A DNA stretch of 64,000 nt from Nitrospirales bacterium (GTDB lineage: Bacteria > Nitrospirota > Nitrospiria > Nitrospirales > UBA8639): assembly GCA_021604005.1 (NCBI GenBank), contig BQIV01000012.1, positions 1 to 64,000 on the forward strand, in the 5' to 3' direction. The position numbers were made by a program, and so were the translations under genes. The notes beneath the pieces are model-generated. The model ran no database searches. It was not told the origin of the DNA and saw only the letters and a list, made by a program, of their open reading frames with translations. Positions 26,111 through 35,503 of the stretch are shown here, piece after piece (within the stretch, counting starts at the first letter, position 1; every line of letters starts with the position of its first letter).

Positions 26111-26782
26111 ATGTGGCCTCGTATATTACCATTTGCTGTGTACATGGGATTTATTGCATTCAGTTCCATGTTGGCAATGTTTTTACCCACAGGTGATCAA
26201 AGTCAAGCTCTCGAACTGTGGTTGTACCCTGTCAAAGTTCTTGTGGTTGGCGGGTTGCTGGTCTTTTTCTGGTCTCGATTTGAAGAACTGAAAAGTCCAA
26301 TGGTTGAAAATTTGACGGAAGGTTTATCGATTGTCGGGATTGGAGTACTGGTGTATGTGTTGTGGGTTCGTATGGATTGGTCATGGGCTATTCAAGGTGA
26401 AATGATTGGGTATAATCCATTTGCATTTGAACATGACCGGAGTGTGGCTATGGCCTTGGTGGGCGGGCGGCTATTTGGGGCGTCTATTGTGGTTCCGGTA
26501 ATGGAAGAACTCTTCTGGCGGTCCTTTCTCATTCGATGGATTATTGATAACCGTTTCAATGTCGTGCCGCTGGGCACGTTTACGCTGGGTTCGTTTGCGG
26601 CAACGGTTGTCTTATTCGGTCTTGAGCATAATTTATGGTTGGCAGGCATGATGGCGGGAGCACTGTACAATGCTTTGTTATACCGAACTCGCCGGCTGTG
26701 GCCATGTATTCTTGCCCATGGTCTGACAAATTTTATGCTGGGTATCCATGTGCTGGTGACGGAAGAATGGCAATGGTGGTAG
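26111..26782 (+). CDS. CPBP-family (CAAX-like) intramembrane metalloprotease
   Basis: The 223-residue protein has about seven membrane segments and the three CPBP motifs: EELFWRSFLIRW (E-E-x-x-x-R, near 134), FGLEHNLWLAGMMAG (His) and HGLTNFMLG (His/Asn). They form the zinc-binding site of Rce1-like glutamic or metalloproteases. Several members occur near exosortase systems, but no exosortase is present in this window. Substrates are unknown. A strong bidirectional terminator lies immediately downstream. Confidence 0.85.
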   Translation: MWPRILPFAVYMGFIAFSSMLAMFLPTGDQSQALELWLYPVKVLVVGGLLVFFWSRFEELKSPMVENLTEGLSIVGIGVLVYVLWVRMDWSWAIQGEMIGYNPFAFEHDRSVAMALVGGRLFGASIVVPVMEELFWRSFLIRWIIDNRFNVVPLGTFTLGSFAATVVLFGLEHNLWLAGMMAGALYNALLYRTRRLWPCILAHGLTNFMLGIHVLVTEEWQWW

Positions 26783-26792
26783 GGATGAAAGA

Positions 26793-26832
26793 GGAGAAAG
26801 ACTTTTGAGAGACTGAAAAGTCTTTCTCCTTT
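26793..26832. terminator. Bidirectional intrinsic terminator
   Basis: GGAGAAAGACTTTT (26793-26806) pairs perfectly with AAAAGTCTTTCTCC (26816-26829), followed by TTTT on the plus strand and preceded by A-rich sequence. It lies between convergent genes ending at 26782 and 26840. Confidence 0.85.
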
Positions 26833-26839
26833 TCTGGAC

Positions 26840-27178
26840 TTATGCGGAGGATGCGGCAAGCTCTTCTTGCGTTGGCCAAAATTTATACCGGATTTGCGGT
26901 AATTGTGCACCGTCGAAATTGGGAATATCATACAAGCAGCGGTCAACAATCACGACCTCATCATGCGTAAACTCAAAGGTCTTACGTGACTTGTAGAAAT
27001 TATCGAGGACGTAGTAATCGCCGGCCTTTGGCCTTTCAAGCAACGCTTCCTGCATTTTCTTAAACACTTCGGTGTCGGTTCCTGGCACTCGACCGTTATT
27101 GCGCTCAACGCACCATTTCATAATTTCAGCCACACCGTACATACTGAGTTCGATTTTTTTCTTCTTGCTAGCAGACAT
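26840..27178 (-). CDS. Hypothetical soluble protein
   Basis: The 112-residue protein begins MSASKKKKIELSMYGVAEIM and contains VPGTDTEVFKKMQEALLERP and TFEFTHDEVVIVDRCLYDIP. It looks like a compact alpha/beta domain without membrane segments. The ATG at 27178 has AAGGAGGAT 5 nt upstream, an ideal ribosome-binding site, so translation is likely efficient. I recognise no family. Confidence 0.6.
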   Translation of the reverse strand: MSASKKKKIELSMYGVAEIMKWCVERNNGRVPGTDTEVFKKMQEALLERPKAGDYYVLDNFYKSRKTFEFTHDEVVIVDRCLYDIPNFDGAQLPQIRYKFWPTQEELAASSA

Positions 27179-27473
27179 CTGTATCCTCCTTCTCAATTTT
27201 TAGAATCATCTCTATACCATATTCATCTGCGTGTCTCCAAGTCATGGGTCTAACGATAAGTCTATGAGCGAGACTTTATATCTATTCCGTGGAAACTTTA
27301 TAGGTCTATACGGGAAGATAACGTTTTACAAGGACCAGGAAACTTCGTATACTGGTGACCGATTGAACGTCAAGTCACTAGGAGTTTACGTTTTTGTCTA
27401 TTTCTGTTGATGTGCGCCAAAGGGAATGTTCGGATTGTAGGTTGCCCTATCAGCTCGGACCATTCGTCCATTC
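27179..27473. other. Divergent intergenic region
   Basis: About 295 nt between divergent genes. It must hold two promoters. No repeat, riboswitch or RNA gene was recognised. Confidence 0.4.
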
Positions 27474-28631
27474 ATGATTCGTTTTTCACTCCTGCTCCTG
27501 TGTGTTCTTGTGACGCTGGGTTGCCCAAAGCAAGAAACGTATCTTCCTCCAGACCTTGTCTACTTGTACAAGACCTATCCTGTTGGGAAAAACCCAACAT
27601 CCATCAAAGCCAGTGATTTAAATGGTGATGGTTTTTCCGATCTCATTACGAGCAATATTCAGGATAATTCATTATCCGTGCTGATCAGTAATGGTGATGG
27701 AAGCTTCCAGGATCAACGAACGGTGCCGGCATGCCAGGAACCTAGGAATTTGGCCGTCGTTGATTTCAATATGGATCAACGGAAGGATTTAGCCGTGGCC
27801 TGCTCCGGGAGCAATCAGGTCTTGATCTTTCTTGGAGAAGGGAATGGCACGTTTACACGTGGAGCGCAGTATCCCGTCCATCGAACGCCTGTCGATCTTG
27901 CCTCCGGTGATTATAATGAAGATATGTTGCCGGACCTGGTGGTGGCTCTCCGCAATGATAAACTTCAAGTTCTCTTGGGAATGGGAACGGGGAAATTTCG
28001 CTTTGGCGCACTCTACGAATACGGAGACACTCCCACGTCTGTGCGTACGGCCGATTTTGATGGTGATGAGCATCTTGATTTGGCTGTGAGCAATGGGGGG
28101 CCGATGAGTCATGCCGTGTCCATCTGGCCAGGGAATGGCGATGGGACATTTGAATCTCCCACCGATTATCGTACGGGGAAGCGGCCACTCGGTGTTTCAT
28201 TTGCCGACTTTAATAGTGATCGAAATCTTGATTTATTGGTTGTCAATGGGGAAATGAATACGATTACCGTATTTCTTGGAAATGGAGACGGCACATTTCA
28301 GGAAGGCAAGGATTCTGGTGGTGATGCCGGGCCCAATCAAGGATTGGCCTATGATTTCGATGGCGATAAATTAGCCGACGTGGCCGTGGTCAATATTCAA
28401 TCGGGGAGTATGTCATTATTATTTGGGAAAGGCGATGGCACGTTTCATTATCCTCCTAAGCATTATTCCACGCCCTATGGACCATTTGCTTTAACCTCGT
28501 TGGTTGTCGCTACGGGACGAAATGAACAGCCAGGCTTAGCGATTGCCAATAACTCTGCTAATAGCGTCTCTATCTTTCTTCATCACGGCCTGCATTCTCG
28601 TGGCAATCTAGATTTATCCCCAGCATCGTAG
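27474..28631 (+). CDS. FG-GAP/VCBS-repeat lipoprotein
   Basis: The 385-residue protein has a lipoprotein signal peptide (MIRFSLLLLCVLVTLGC, Cys 17 as lipid anchor). About six repeats follow, each with a calcium-binding-like loop of the FG-GAP type: DLNGDGFSDLI, DFNMDQRKDLAVA, DYNEDMLPDLVVA, DFDGDEHLDLAVS, DFNSDRNLDLLVV and DFDGDKLADVAVV. Together they would form a beta-propeller at the cell envelope, typically for protein or polysaccharide binding. No enzymatic motif is seen. It is a single gene; no strong ribosome-binding site is visible before the ATG. Confidence 0.82.
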   Translation: MIRFSLLLLCVLVTLGCPKQETYLPPDLVYLYKTYPVGKNPTSIKASDLNGDGFSDLITSNIQDNSLSVLISNGDGSFQDQRTVPACQEPRNLAVVDFNMDQRKDLAVACSGSNQVLIFLGEGNGTFTRGAQYPVHRTPVDLASGDYNEDMLPDLVVALRNDKLQVLLGMGTGKFRFGALYEYGDTPTSVRTADFDGDEHLDLAVSNGGPMSHAVSIWPGNGDGTFESPTDYRTGKRPLGVSFADFNSDRNLDLLVVNGEMNTITVFLGNGDGTFQEGKDSGGDAGPNQGLAYDFDGDKLADVAVVNIQSGSMSLLFGKGDGTFHYPPKHYSTPYGPFALTSLVVATGRNEQPGLAIANNSANSVSIFLHHGLHSRGNLDLSPAS

Positions 28632-28787
28632 GCCAAGGGAGACTTCTTCCTTGACAGGGTCAAGGCCCTTCGCTAGAGTCAAGAGTTGCTTGTGCATGTA
28701 TATCCTGAGTTGGCGATTCCAGCTGACTCTGCAACATCATCTCTTCTTACGGTTAGATACACACGAACTATTCCATAAAAGGAAAAC

Positions 28788-28988
28788 GTGCGAACATTTG
28801 CCTGGTGGTTTGGAATGGGATCGCTGACAACGATGTCGGTGTTACTTGTTCAAGGTGGGGTACGAGATCTTGTGTACGGCTCGCCCTCTTCAACAACCGT
28901 CGAAGGTATTCTCTCAATGGGATTAACCATTTTGGGCGGAGGGTTGCTCGCCGGCTGCGTAGCCGTAATCTTGAATCGATTACGATAG
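28788..28988 (+). CDS. Small two-helix membrane protein
   Basis: The 66-residue protein has two hydrophobic segments (about residues 4-22 and 43-62, TILGGGLLAGCVAVILNRLR at the end) joined by a short polar loop. It starts with GTG, and AAAGGAAAA lies 5-8 nt before it. The size and layout suggest a small inner-membrane protein of unknown role. Confidence is moderate because short hydrophobic frames can arise by chance. Confidence 0.5.
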   Translation: MRTFAWWFGMGSLTTMSVLLVQGGVRDLVYGSPSSTTVEGILSMGLTILGGGLLAGCVAVILNRLR

Positions 28989-29088
28989 ATCGCGTAGGGT
29001 TGACGAAGGCTACTAGTGTTGGTGTAGGCTGCTAGGGTGTGCTTTCGTAGACAGACAACCACGAACATTCACTTCGATACTGGTTATT

Positions 29089-29271
29089 ATGACTTGCCTG
29101 AAATGCCAAGGAACTATGCTTGTGGAGCGTCACTATGCCACCCTCGCTCAACGGATTCATGCACGTTGTATTAATTGCGGGTTTTGGTTTGATCTCGCGG
29201 ATGTTCTTCGGTTTTTCAAAAAAGTGCTTGAAAGTGGGTATCGCGGATTAAAAGTCCGGGAAACACTCTAA
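29089..29271 (+). CDS. Small zinc-ribbon protein
   Basis: This 60-residue protein has a C-x-x-C pair near the start (MTCLKCQGTM) and a second one at CINCGFWFDL, spacing that fits a zinc ribbon. The remainder is a helix rich in basic residues (LRFFKKVLESGYRGLKVRE). Such mini proteins are frequent in this genome (compare 58703 and 58999). The role is unknown; it could be a protein- or RNA-binding module. Confidence 0.65.
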   Translation: MTCLKCQGTMLVERHYATLAQRIHARCINCGFWFDLADVLRFFKKVLESGYRGLKVRETL

Positions 29272-29353
29272 CGCATTTCCTTTCTCCCGTACGCTGTTCA
29301 CCTTCAAATTTATAAGGGCCTCCCGTTTCACTGTAGGAGCAGGCAGTGCTGCG

Positions 29354-30181
29354 TTAAGAATGGAGGGGAGAGTTCTGTGGATTTTGGGAAATTTGTTCAA
29401 TATGAACGATGCCGTTATTTGATAATATCGTCGCTTTTTCAAGAAGATACTGCATTTCTGTAATATTCCCCGGCCAGTCGTAGCGTGTGAGGAGCTCATA
29501 CGTTTCATCGCTGATGCGATCAATTCTTTTGTCATACTTTTCTGCGTACATGGCGACAAAATGCGTTACGAATGCCTCAATATCTTCCGGTCGCTGACGA
29601 AGAGGAAGAATATGCAAGGGCACGACATTGAGTCGATAAAAGAGTTCAGCTCGAAACCGCCCTGCGGTGACCTCTTGCTGTAAATTCTGGGATGTTCCGG
29701 CGATAATACGAACCTGATCTTGGCTATCATGATTGAGGCTATTCAACGATTCCATTTCTATCGTCAATACCGTGCGGAGAAGCCAGGTTTGGGCTTCAGG
29801 GGTGAGTGTCCCGACTTCATGGAGATAGAGCGTACAGCCACGAGTCAAGTCGATGGAGGACTCTCTGCTGTCTGGCATTTGTGAGTCGTTGTCTTGGGTC
29901 GATAGATGTAACGGGTGTTGTGCAATATTGGGACGGAAGGTCGCGCAGTGTAGCCGGTAGAAAGGCAATTGGCACCGAATGCTATGGGAGTGAATATGGC
30001 GCGCAATGGTTTCTTTTCCGCTTCCGGCTTCGCCAAAAAGAAGGACGCGACAATCGGCTTCTGTAACTAAGCGAAGTTGTTCTCGGAGCGCAAGAAAACC
30101 TGTGCCTTGGCCAATGAGTGGTTCATGTGTGGGTTGAGGGCATGGTCTTTCGATGGAGTCGGTTATGGTATTGGTAGGCAT
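29354..30181 (-). CDS. Degenerate sigma54-activator-type AAA+ protein
   Basis: The 275-residue protein has the AAA+ core of bacterial enhancer-binding proteins: Walker A GEAGSGKETIARHIH, sensor-like VRIIAGTSQNLQQEV, then FRAELFYRLNVVPLHILPLR and the C-terminal YDWPGNITEMQYLLEKA lid. The GAFTGA loop that contacts sigma54 is missing; the stretch where it belongs reads RPNIAQHPLHLSTQDND. The Walker B is altered to CTLYLHEVG, with His for the usual Asp. There is no receiver domain and no C-terminal HTH. It is thus unlikely to activate sigma54 promoters and may have another role. The ATG at 30181 has AAAGGA 9 nt before it. Confidence 0.75.
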   Translation of the reverse strand: MPTNTITDSIERPCPQPTHEPLIGQGTGFLALREQLRLVTEADCRVLLFGEAGSGKETIARHIHSHSIRCQLPFYRLHCATFRPNIAQHPLHLSTQDNDSQMPDSRESSIDLTRGCTLYLHEVGTLTPEAQTWLLRTVLTIEMESLNSLNHDSQDQVRIIAGTSQNLQQEVTAGRFRAELFYRLNVVPLHILPLRQRPEDIEAFVTHFVAMYAEKYDKRIDRISDETYELLTRYDWPGNITEMQYLLEKATILSNNGIVHIEQISQNPQNSPLHS

Positions 30182-31075
30182 GGCATTGATTCCTTTGTGT
30201 TGAAACTTCATAGGAATTTTTATGAAGCAACCAAGATGCCAATCTTTTTTGTTTAATTTTTACGATCTAAGTTGTTGCTTTTTCAATGATTTTTTGATTT
30301 CTTTCAAATGATTAAAAAAGAAACGTGTAGGGATAGGCCAGCATTTGCCTAGGGCCGTTCATGGGAGAGGTGTAAAGATTGGCTTGTTGAGCATGAGATT
30401 ATGGCAAATCCAAATAGGTGCCAAACAGGGACATGCAACTGCTGTTTCGAGGTCAAGCAGAAGTTATTGGAAGCAGCTATAAGAGCTCAGTATTTTGAGG
30501 AAAGTCGTGTATGCGTCATTGATACCTATATCTCTGCCCAAATAGCCGACAGATATGAAGGCACCAAACAGCCTATGCGGAGAACCTGTTCGTTAGGCTT
30601 TTATCTTTCTCGGCGTCATGGTATTTCTTTTCAAGCGTGCTGAACTTGGACGGTGTTGAGTATATGTTCTGGGGGGAAGCTCGGAAGCGGTTGGCCGTGA
30701 TTCCCATTCTTGAACTTGTCCAGCGGGTCCTCTGGACCACCAACAAGAGAGGGAGAATGGCTTATTATGTGTGTCATCTGACATGAGAGAGTCCTTTTGT
30801 GAATCTGTAGATAAAGGGTCTTCGCTTTCTTGAGCGTCAAGTAATTCAGATGGATGTTGCTCAGAGTTATTCATTGTCTCACTTTCTCTTCAGTGTGGTG
30901 AAAAAACATCGGAAAACAGTCTATTTTTGCTGAAAATCAACTAGACAATAAATTAAGGCAAGTATGGTGCCAATAAAGTTTCTGAATTTTTTCTTATAGT
31001 CTCACTCCAAATCCAAGTGCCATGGGCGGTGGTTGGTGTGAGGAAATGAGCAGACAATCAGTTAACGAGCTCTTT
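30182..31075. other. Long intergenic region with one doubtful small gene
   Basis: About 890 nt. The minus strand between 30874 and 30631 has a pair of overlapping frames that may be one broken small gene (listed separately). The rest, including an AT-rich block at 30230-30320, shows no recognisable gene, tRNA or repeat. Confidence 0.4.
30631..30874 (-). pseudogene. Possible frameshifted small acidic protein
   Basis: From an ATG at 30874 a frame reads MNNSEQHPSELLDAQESEDP and stays strongly acidic for about 38 codons, then turns into a Trp/Arg/Pro-rich tail of chance-like composition. The adjacent frame at the same point reads PSLVGGPEDPLDKFKNGNHG, then QPLPSFPPEHILNTVQVQHA and a stop at 30631. 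That composition continues the first half better. A single indel near 30755 would join them into about 80 residues. Without homologues this stays a suggestion. Confidence 0.3.
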
Positions 31076-33742
31076 TTACCGGCCTTTTGGTATGGGATTC
31101 TTCCCGAACCATTGAGTCGTCACAAACTTGAATTGAGCGACATCAAACGGTTTTAAAATATACGCATTTGCACCTTGTTCTAGGGCGGCCGTGGCGCGAT
31201 CTTTGTCTTCCGAGGCTGTCACCATAACGACTGGAAGGTGGTGGTCGTGTTGCCGAATGGCCTCAAGGACCTGTACGCCGTTCATGTCTGGCAGTCCAAT
31301 ATCCAACAGTACACCATCGTAGGGGGTTTCCTGAATGGCTCTGATGGCATCGTTTCCCGTTTGAGCAGACTGTACGTGATATCCATCTCCGTCTAGGCGA
31401 TCGACAACAAGTTCCAAGATATCCGGGTCATCGTCTACGACAAGAATGCGTTTATTGGTTTTGTCGTCAGGTGAGGTGTCTTTCTCTAGCAAAGGGTCAC
31501 AGGGAAGATCGACGTGGAAGGTTGTCCCTTTCCCAACTTCGCTTTCAACAGCAATAGTCCCATGTTGAAGGTCAACGAGTTGCTTCACAATCGAGAGGCC
31601 TAACCCTAACCCTTTGACGTGCGTTTTGTGCCGGCGATTCACGCGAAAAAACGGTTGGAATAAATCTGGAAGGTCTGTCTCAGGAATGCCCTCTCCGGTA
31701 TCCTCAACCGTTAACCTGATGCGACTCGCATCGAGCTGAAGGACTTTGACACGCACGGTCCCTTCGCTTGGGGTATATTTAATGGCATTGACGAGCAGAT
31801 TGATCAGGATTTGACTCATTTTATCTGCATCGGCATGGACTGTGAGGGTATCGTCCTGACATTCTAGTTTGAGAGATTGTTGTTTGGCTGTGGTTTGCGG
31901 AGTGAGTTCTTCAATGCATTCTTTGGCCAATAACGCGATGGGGACTTCGCCGAGGATGATTTCCATTTTTCCAGCTTCTAGGCGGGCACGGTCGAGAAGG
32001 TCGGAAATCATTCGCGCTAGCCGGTTACTGTTGGCTTGAATTCGTTGCAGACACCGTTCCTGTTTTTCAGTAATGGAACCCGTCACGCCACCTAAAATGT
32101 TTTCGGCGAATCCTTTGATGCTGGTGAGCGGACTTCGGAGTTCATGAGACACATGTGCAAGGAACTGTGATTTCAGGCGATCAAGTTCTTGCAATTCCTC
32201 GTTGGCTTGTTGAAGTTCCGCTGTCCGTTCCTCTACTCGCCGTTCCAGGCCGAGGTTTAATTCTTCAATCTGATGGTAGGCATCCGTATTGTCTAGTGAG
32301 ATGGCGACCTGAGTCGCAACGGTAGCCATGACATCCAAGTCGTCTTGCGTTAACGATGGCCCATGAATACGATCGACCATTAACGAGCCCATGACTGTAT
32401 CTTTTACTTTGAGCGGGACAGCAATGAGCGAGGTGGCTTGGGAGATTGTGGCCATCTCTTGATTCAAATGATGAAGCCGTTCCCACACCGCATGGTCATG
32501 GATATTTTCAAGCAGGACCGGCTCGCCTTTCAGGACGACTTGCCCTTCGATTGTCGTGGGATCCGTAATAGGGATTTCGTGGGAGCGGGCAAATTGTGAG
32601 GCTTCCTCCGACAGTCCCAAAACGTGAGTGTCATATGTGGCTTTGCGCAAGGGATCGTAGAAACTGATCATGGCCCGATCGTAATGCAGTTCTTGCACGA
32701 TCGTTTTGAGGACGTTTTTGATCAGGGTCTCTCTATCGAGTGTTGCACTAAAGAGCAAGCCAGCTCGGTGAAGCGTAGTCAATTGTGTCACTTTCCGGCG
32801 AAGCTCGACGGTGCCATGTTCCTGTTCGAGAAACGCTTCACGGAGTTCTTCGTGACGAGTTTCAACGGTTTCGAGTTGTTCCGCAATCAAGGCTTCCCGC
32901 TGCTGGGCATGCACTTGTTGGTTGCGTTGCGTACAGAACCAGGCGATCACCGGTGGGAACAAGGCAATGAGCAAGGCCTCAGCGAGCGTGACGGTCGGAT
33001 GTTGCCATTGAAGATAGCCAAACGCGAGGAGTCCAGCTACGATGCCCCCGAGTGCCCACCCAAACGGAAGTTGGATTGGAGGGGTCCAGCTAAACTCCCA
33101 TTCACACCATTCATCGCCATTGGCAATACATTGGAGATCTTTGATGGTCGCATGTCCTAATTGGTGGACATGTTCGGGCACGACGGACAGGGCGGTCTTC
33201 GACACTTCGCAAATTTGTTCAGCACATCGTTTTCGGTACATGCCAAATTGCGCGTAGACGTGATCGGTGTATTTCATGCGAAGAACGGCAGATTTTTCGG
33301 TAACGGTTCCGACTTCAAAAAGAATAGAGCCTCTTGCGAACTTTTGTCCGAAATGAGGAAACATCTTGTAGATTTGCGGGACCGAGAACGGACGGCCGAG
33401 GGTTTGGATGATTGGAGAAATATATTTTGTTTTTCCGACTTGAATTTGGAACGAAGGATCTTGAGAAATCTGCAGACAAAACTCGGTCAAAAAACAGACA
33501 AATTCATAGGAGTAGCTATTCCAAATATTTTTAAGAAACGATGGAGAGACATGATAGGTCGGATCGGAAATACGTTCGTTGAGGAGGCTGCACAGCTCGG
33601 ATGAGGCATGGAGCCCGGCTTCTGGTCCTTTCTGCTTGGCCGCCAATTCTTCTAAATGTGTGACATAGGCATTGACTTTAATGCCCGTTACATCGCGTAT
33701 CTTCTCTCCTTTCTCATCGATTCCAAACGGTCGAAACTCCAT
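31076..33742 (-). CDS. Hybrid histidine kinase with V4R-like and GAF sensor domains
   Basis: This 888-residue protein has, in order, an N-terminal sensory region of about 220 residues ending with CIANGDEWCEWEFSW (a V4R-like signature) and two membrane helices (about 232-275). A coiled coil and a GAF domain (about 330-490) follow. The HisKA domain has the phospho-acceptor in AHVSHELRSPLTSI, and the HATPase domain has NLLVNAIKYTPSEG, DTGEGIPE and GLGLGLSIVKQLV. A C-terminal receiver (RILVVDDDPDILELVVDRL, LLDIGLPDMNG, LKPF) completes it. The start at 33742 is favoured by AAAGG 6 nt upstream; TTG 33799 or ATG 33787 would add up to 19 residues. No response regulator gene is adjacent. Confidence 0.87.
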   Translation of the reverse strand: MEFRPFGIDEKGEKIRDVTGIKVNAYVTHLEELAAKQKGPEAGLHASSELCSLLNERISDPTYHVSPSFLKNIWNSYSYEFVCFLTEFCLQISQDPSFQIQVGKTKYISPIIQTLGRPFSVPQIYKMFPHFGQKFARGSILFEVGTVTEKSAVLRMKYTDHVYAQFGMYRKRCAEQICEVSKTALSVVPEHVHQLGHATIKDLQCIANGDEWCEWEFSWTPPIQLPFGWALGGIVAGLLAFGYLQWQHPTVTLAEALLIALFPPVIAWFCTQRNQQVHAQQREALIAEQLETVETRHEELREAFLEQEHGTVELRRKVTQLTTLHRAGLLFSATLDRETLIKNVLKTIVQELHYDRAMISFYDPLRKATYDTHVLGLSEEASQFARSHEIPITDPTTIEGQVVLKGEPVLLENIHDHAVWERLHHLNQEMATISQATSLIAVPLKVKDTVMGSLMVDRIHGPSLTQDDLDVMATVATQVAISLDNTDAYHQIEELNLGLERRVEERTAELQQANEELQELDRLKSQFLAHVSHELRSPLTSIKGFAENILGGVTGSITEKQERCLQRIQANSNRLARMISDLLDRARLEAGKMEIILGEVPIALLAKECIEELTPQTTAKQQSLKLECQDDTLTVHADADKMSQILINLLVNAIKYTPSEGTVRVKVLQLDASRIRLTVEDTGEGIPETDLPDLFQPFFRVNRRHKTHVKGLGLGLSIVKQLVDLQHGTIAVESEVGKGTTFHVDLPCDPLLEKDTSPDDKTNKRILVVDDDPDILELVVDRLDGDGYHVQSAQTGNDAIRAIQETPYDGVLLDIGLPDMNGVQVLEAIRQHDHHLPVVMVTASEDKDRATAALEQGANAYILKPFDVAQFKFVTTQWFGKNPIPKGR

Positions 33743-33999
33743 TGTACCTTTTTCCAGGATGGTGTGCTCTTTGGAGAGGAATGGCATGGGTACAGGCAAT
33801 CGTGAAAGGGTGGATGAAAGGAATCATACACTGATAGGGGTGAGCGAACACAACCCAGTGGGGAAAGTAACGTATCTCGTCGCTTGTATCTTCTCTAGAG
33901 AATAACGTGAAGTGTCGTTTGTGAAGCGTGAAACGTCAACAAAGAAAGGGGAAAAGACTCTTCTTACGTAATGGAGATACGTTTTACGAAATATGAGCC

Positions 34000-34929
34000 T
34001 TAAGCCTGTTCAAGTAAAAGGGGAGCCCAGCCGGTGCCTTGATGGTGGAAGTCAAACGTCTGAGGGTGGAAAATTTCAGCGAGAATCTCCAATGATTCGA
34101 CAAGCCTCGGCCCCGGCCGATTAAAGTATTGATTGCCGTCGGCGGCATAGACATTTGCCGTTTGTACCGCACGCAATTGACTCCAGAGAGGATGAGACGT
34201 CAGGGTATGCGCATGTTCTTGAATGTGTGAAAGCGAAAAGCCGCATGGAAGCACGAGAATGATGTCGGGGTTGGCCTTCTGAAGCGCTTCCCACGTGATC
34301 CAGGGTGCATGGTGCCCGGCTTGGCCGAATAGATTGAATCCTCCTGCCATTTCCACCAGCTCAGGCATCCAATTTCCGGCCGCCATGAGCGGATCCATCC
34401 ATTCGATGCAGGCGACTGTCGGTGGATCGCGAAGGGTCTTGGCCTGTTGAGCAATTGCATTCATGCGTGCCTGGAGGGTGTTCAGGACTGTTTGCCCGTA
34501 GGTTTCTTGCTTCAGGGCGAGAGCCAGAGTAGACAAGTCATCCCAAACGCCCGACAAATCGGTTGTTTGGAGAGGCACGATTGTGGGTTTCTTGCCAAGC
34601 CACGAATCCAGAGCCAGTTCCACATCCTGGAGATTGACGGCACAAACATCGCACTGCGTTTGCGTCACGATCACATCGGGCTGTAACACTTGTAGTGTGT
34701 CAGGAAAGACCCGGTAGACAGACAGCGCATTGCCCAACAGTTCTTTCACGCGTAAATCAATTTCATGGCTGGTTCCATTCACCTCAAACTTGGGTTCGGT
34801 GCAAACTGGAAGATGAGCGATCGAAGCGGGAAAATCGCACTCGTGGGAACGTCCGACGAGTTGGTGTTCTAGACCTAAGGCGCAGACCATCTCCGTAGCG
34901 CTAGGAATCAATGTCACAATACGAGGCAC
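34000..34929 (-). CDS. Cobalamin-binding BtuF-like protein
   Basis: The 309-residue protein has the periplasmic-binding-protein fold of the BtuF/TroA type. It begins MPRIVTLIPSATEMVCALGL and continues with LVGRSHECDFP and LQPDVIVTQTQCDVCAV. Later segments are IEWMDPLMAAGNWMPELVEMAGG and NPDIILVLPCGF. Its first residues match mature BtuF-like proteins, and no signal peptide is present, so it may act in the cytoplasm or use an unseen start. No ABC permease or ATPase lies nearby. The GTG start follows AGGTG closely. No cobalamin riboswitch was found upstream. Confidence 0.8.
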   Translation of the reverse strand: MPRIVTLIPSATEMVCALGLEHQLVGRSHECDFPASIAHLPVCTEPKFEVNGTSHEIDLRVKELLGNALSVYRVFPDTLQVLQPDVIVTQTQCDVCAVNLQDVELALDSWLGKKPTIVPLQTTDLSGVWDDLSTLALALKQETYGQTVLNTLQARMNAIAQQAKTLRDPPTVACIEWMDPLMAAGNWMPELVEMAGGFNLFGQAGHHAPWITWEALQKANPDIILVLPCGFSLSHIQEHAHTLTSHPLWSQLRAVQTANVYAADGNQYFNRPGPRLVESLEILAEIFHPQTFDFHHQGTGWAPLLLEQA

Positions 34930-34931
34930 TA

Positions 34932-35036
34932 GGACACCTGTAATCCAAACATTTTAAGCCATGCCTTTCTTGAGCCAGGGCGTGACATCATGAGCTGAGG
35001 CACTGTGCTGGCCCGTGTCCGAGGGACACCTGTAAT
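34932..35036. repeat. 13-bp direct repeat upstream of the BtuF-like gene
   Basis: GGACACCTGTAAT occurs at 34932-34944 and again at 35024-35036, 92 bp apart. The second copy is part of a hairpin (GTGTCC at 35015-35020 with GGACAC at 35024-35029). Function is unknown; both lie in the leader of the BtuF-like gene. Confidence 0.55.
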
Positions 35037-35210
35037 TGCGATACCCAAAACACGTTTTCCTCCAATGGAAAAATTCTATCATAGCGGGAAAATGTATGGT
35101 GGGAAAGACGTCAATTATTTTCACCACCATCCATGGAACAAAACACCCTGCTATGGTAAAAGGGGGTAATTATTGGAATTGTATCTACTGGCTCAACGAA
35201 GGAGTGCATT

Positions 35211-35447
35211 ATGGCCACTAAAGCGTACATTCTCATGAAAGTCAAAGCAGGGAAGTCACAAGAAGTTCTGGCGACTCTGAAGTCCATGACAGGCGTTGAG
35301 CAGGCTCATGCCTGTTTTGGTCAGCCGGATATTTTTGGCTTGATCAATGCTCCGGATGACCGTGCGTTATCCGATGTCATCATGACTAAGATCCACACAA
35401 TCCCCGGCGTCGAGGAAACCGACACGCATATCGTCGTGCAGGAATAG
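35211..35447 (+). CDS. Stand-alone Lrp/AsnC ligand-binding (RAM) domain protein
   Basis: The 78-residue protein is a complete AsnC_trans_reg/RAM domain without the DNA-binding half: ATKAYILMKVKAGKSQEVLA, then GVEQAHACFGQPDIFGLINA and HTIPGVEETDTHIVV. Such single-domain proteins form oligomers that bind small amino-acid-like effectors and may modulate partners. GAAGGAG lies 7 nt before the ATG, a strong site. It is a lone gene; its target is unknown. Confidence 0.82.
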   Translation: MATKAYILMKVKAGKSQEVLATLKSMTGVEQAHACFGQPDIFGLINAPDDRALSDVIMTKIHTIPGVEETDTHIVVQE

Positions 35448-35503
35448 GACGGCAAGAGGAGAAGTCTTAACGGCGATAGGCGATACTTTTTCTTTTCGAA
35501 GTG

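Noticed and set aside
30401-30643. 80-codon plus-strand frame with several Cys
   Set aside because: No ribosome-binding site, irregular Cys spacing, and it overlaps the minus-strand candidate.
34932-34946. Resemblance of the complement GGATTACAGGTGT to primate Alu sequence
   Set aside because: Only 13 bases match and the surroundings are ordinary bacterial DNA, so contamination is not indicated.
34930-35040. Cobalamin riboswitch ahead of the BtuF-like gene
   Set aside because: The leader lacks the conserved B12-box; only a short direct repeat and a hairpin are present.
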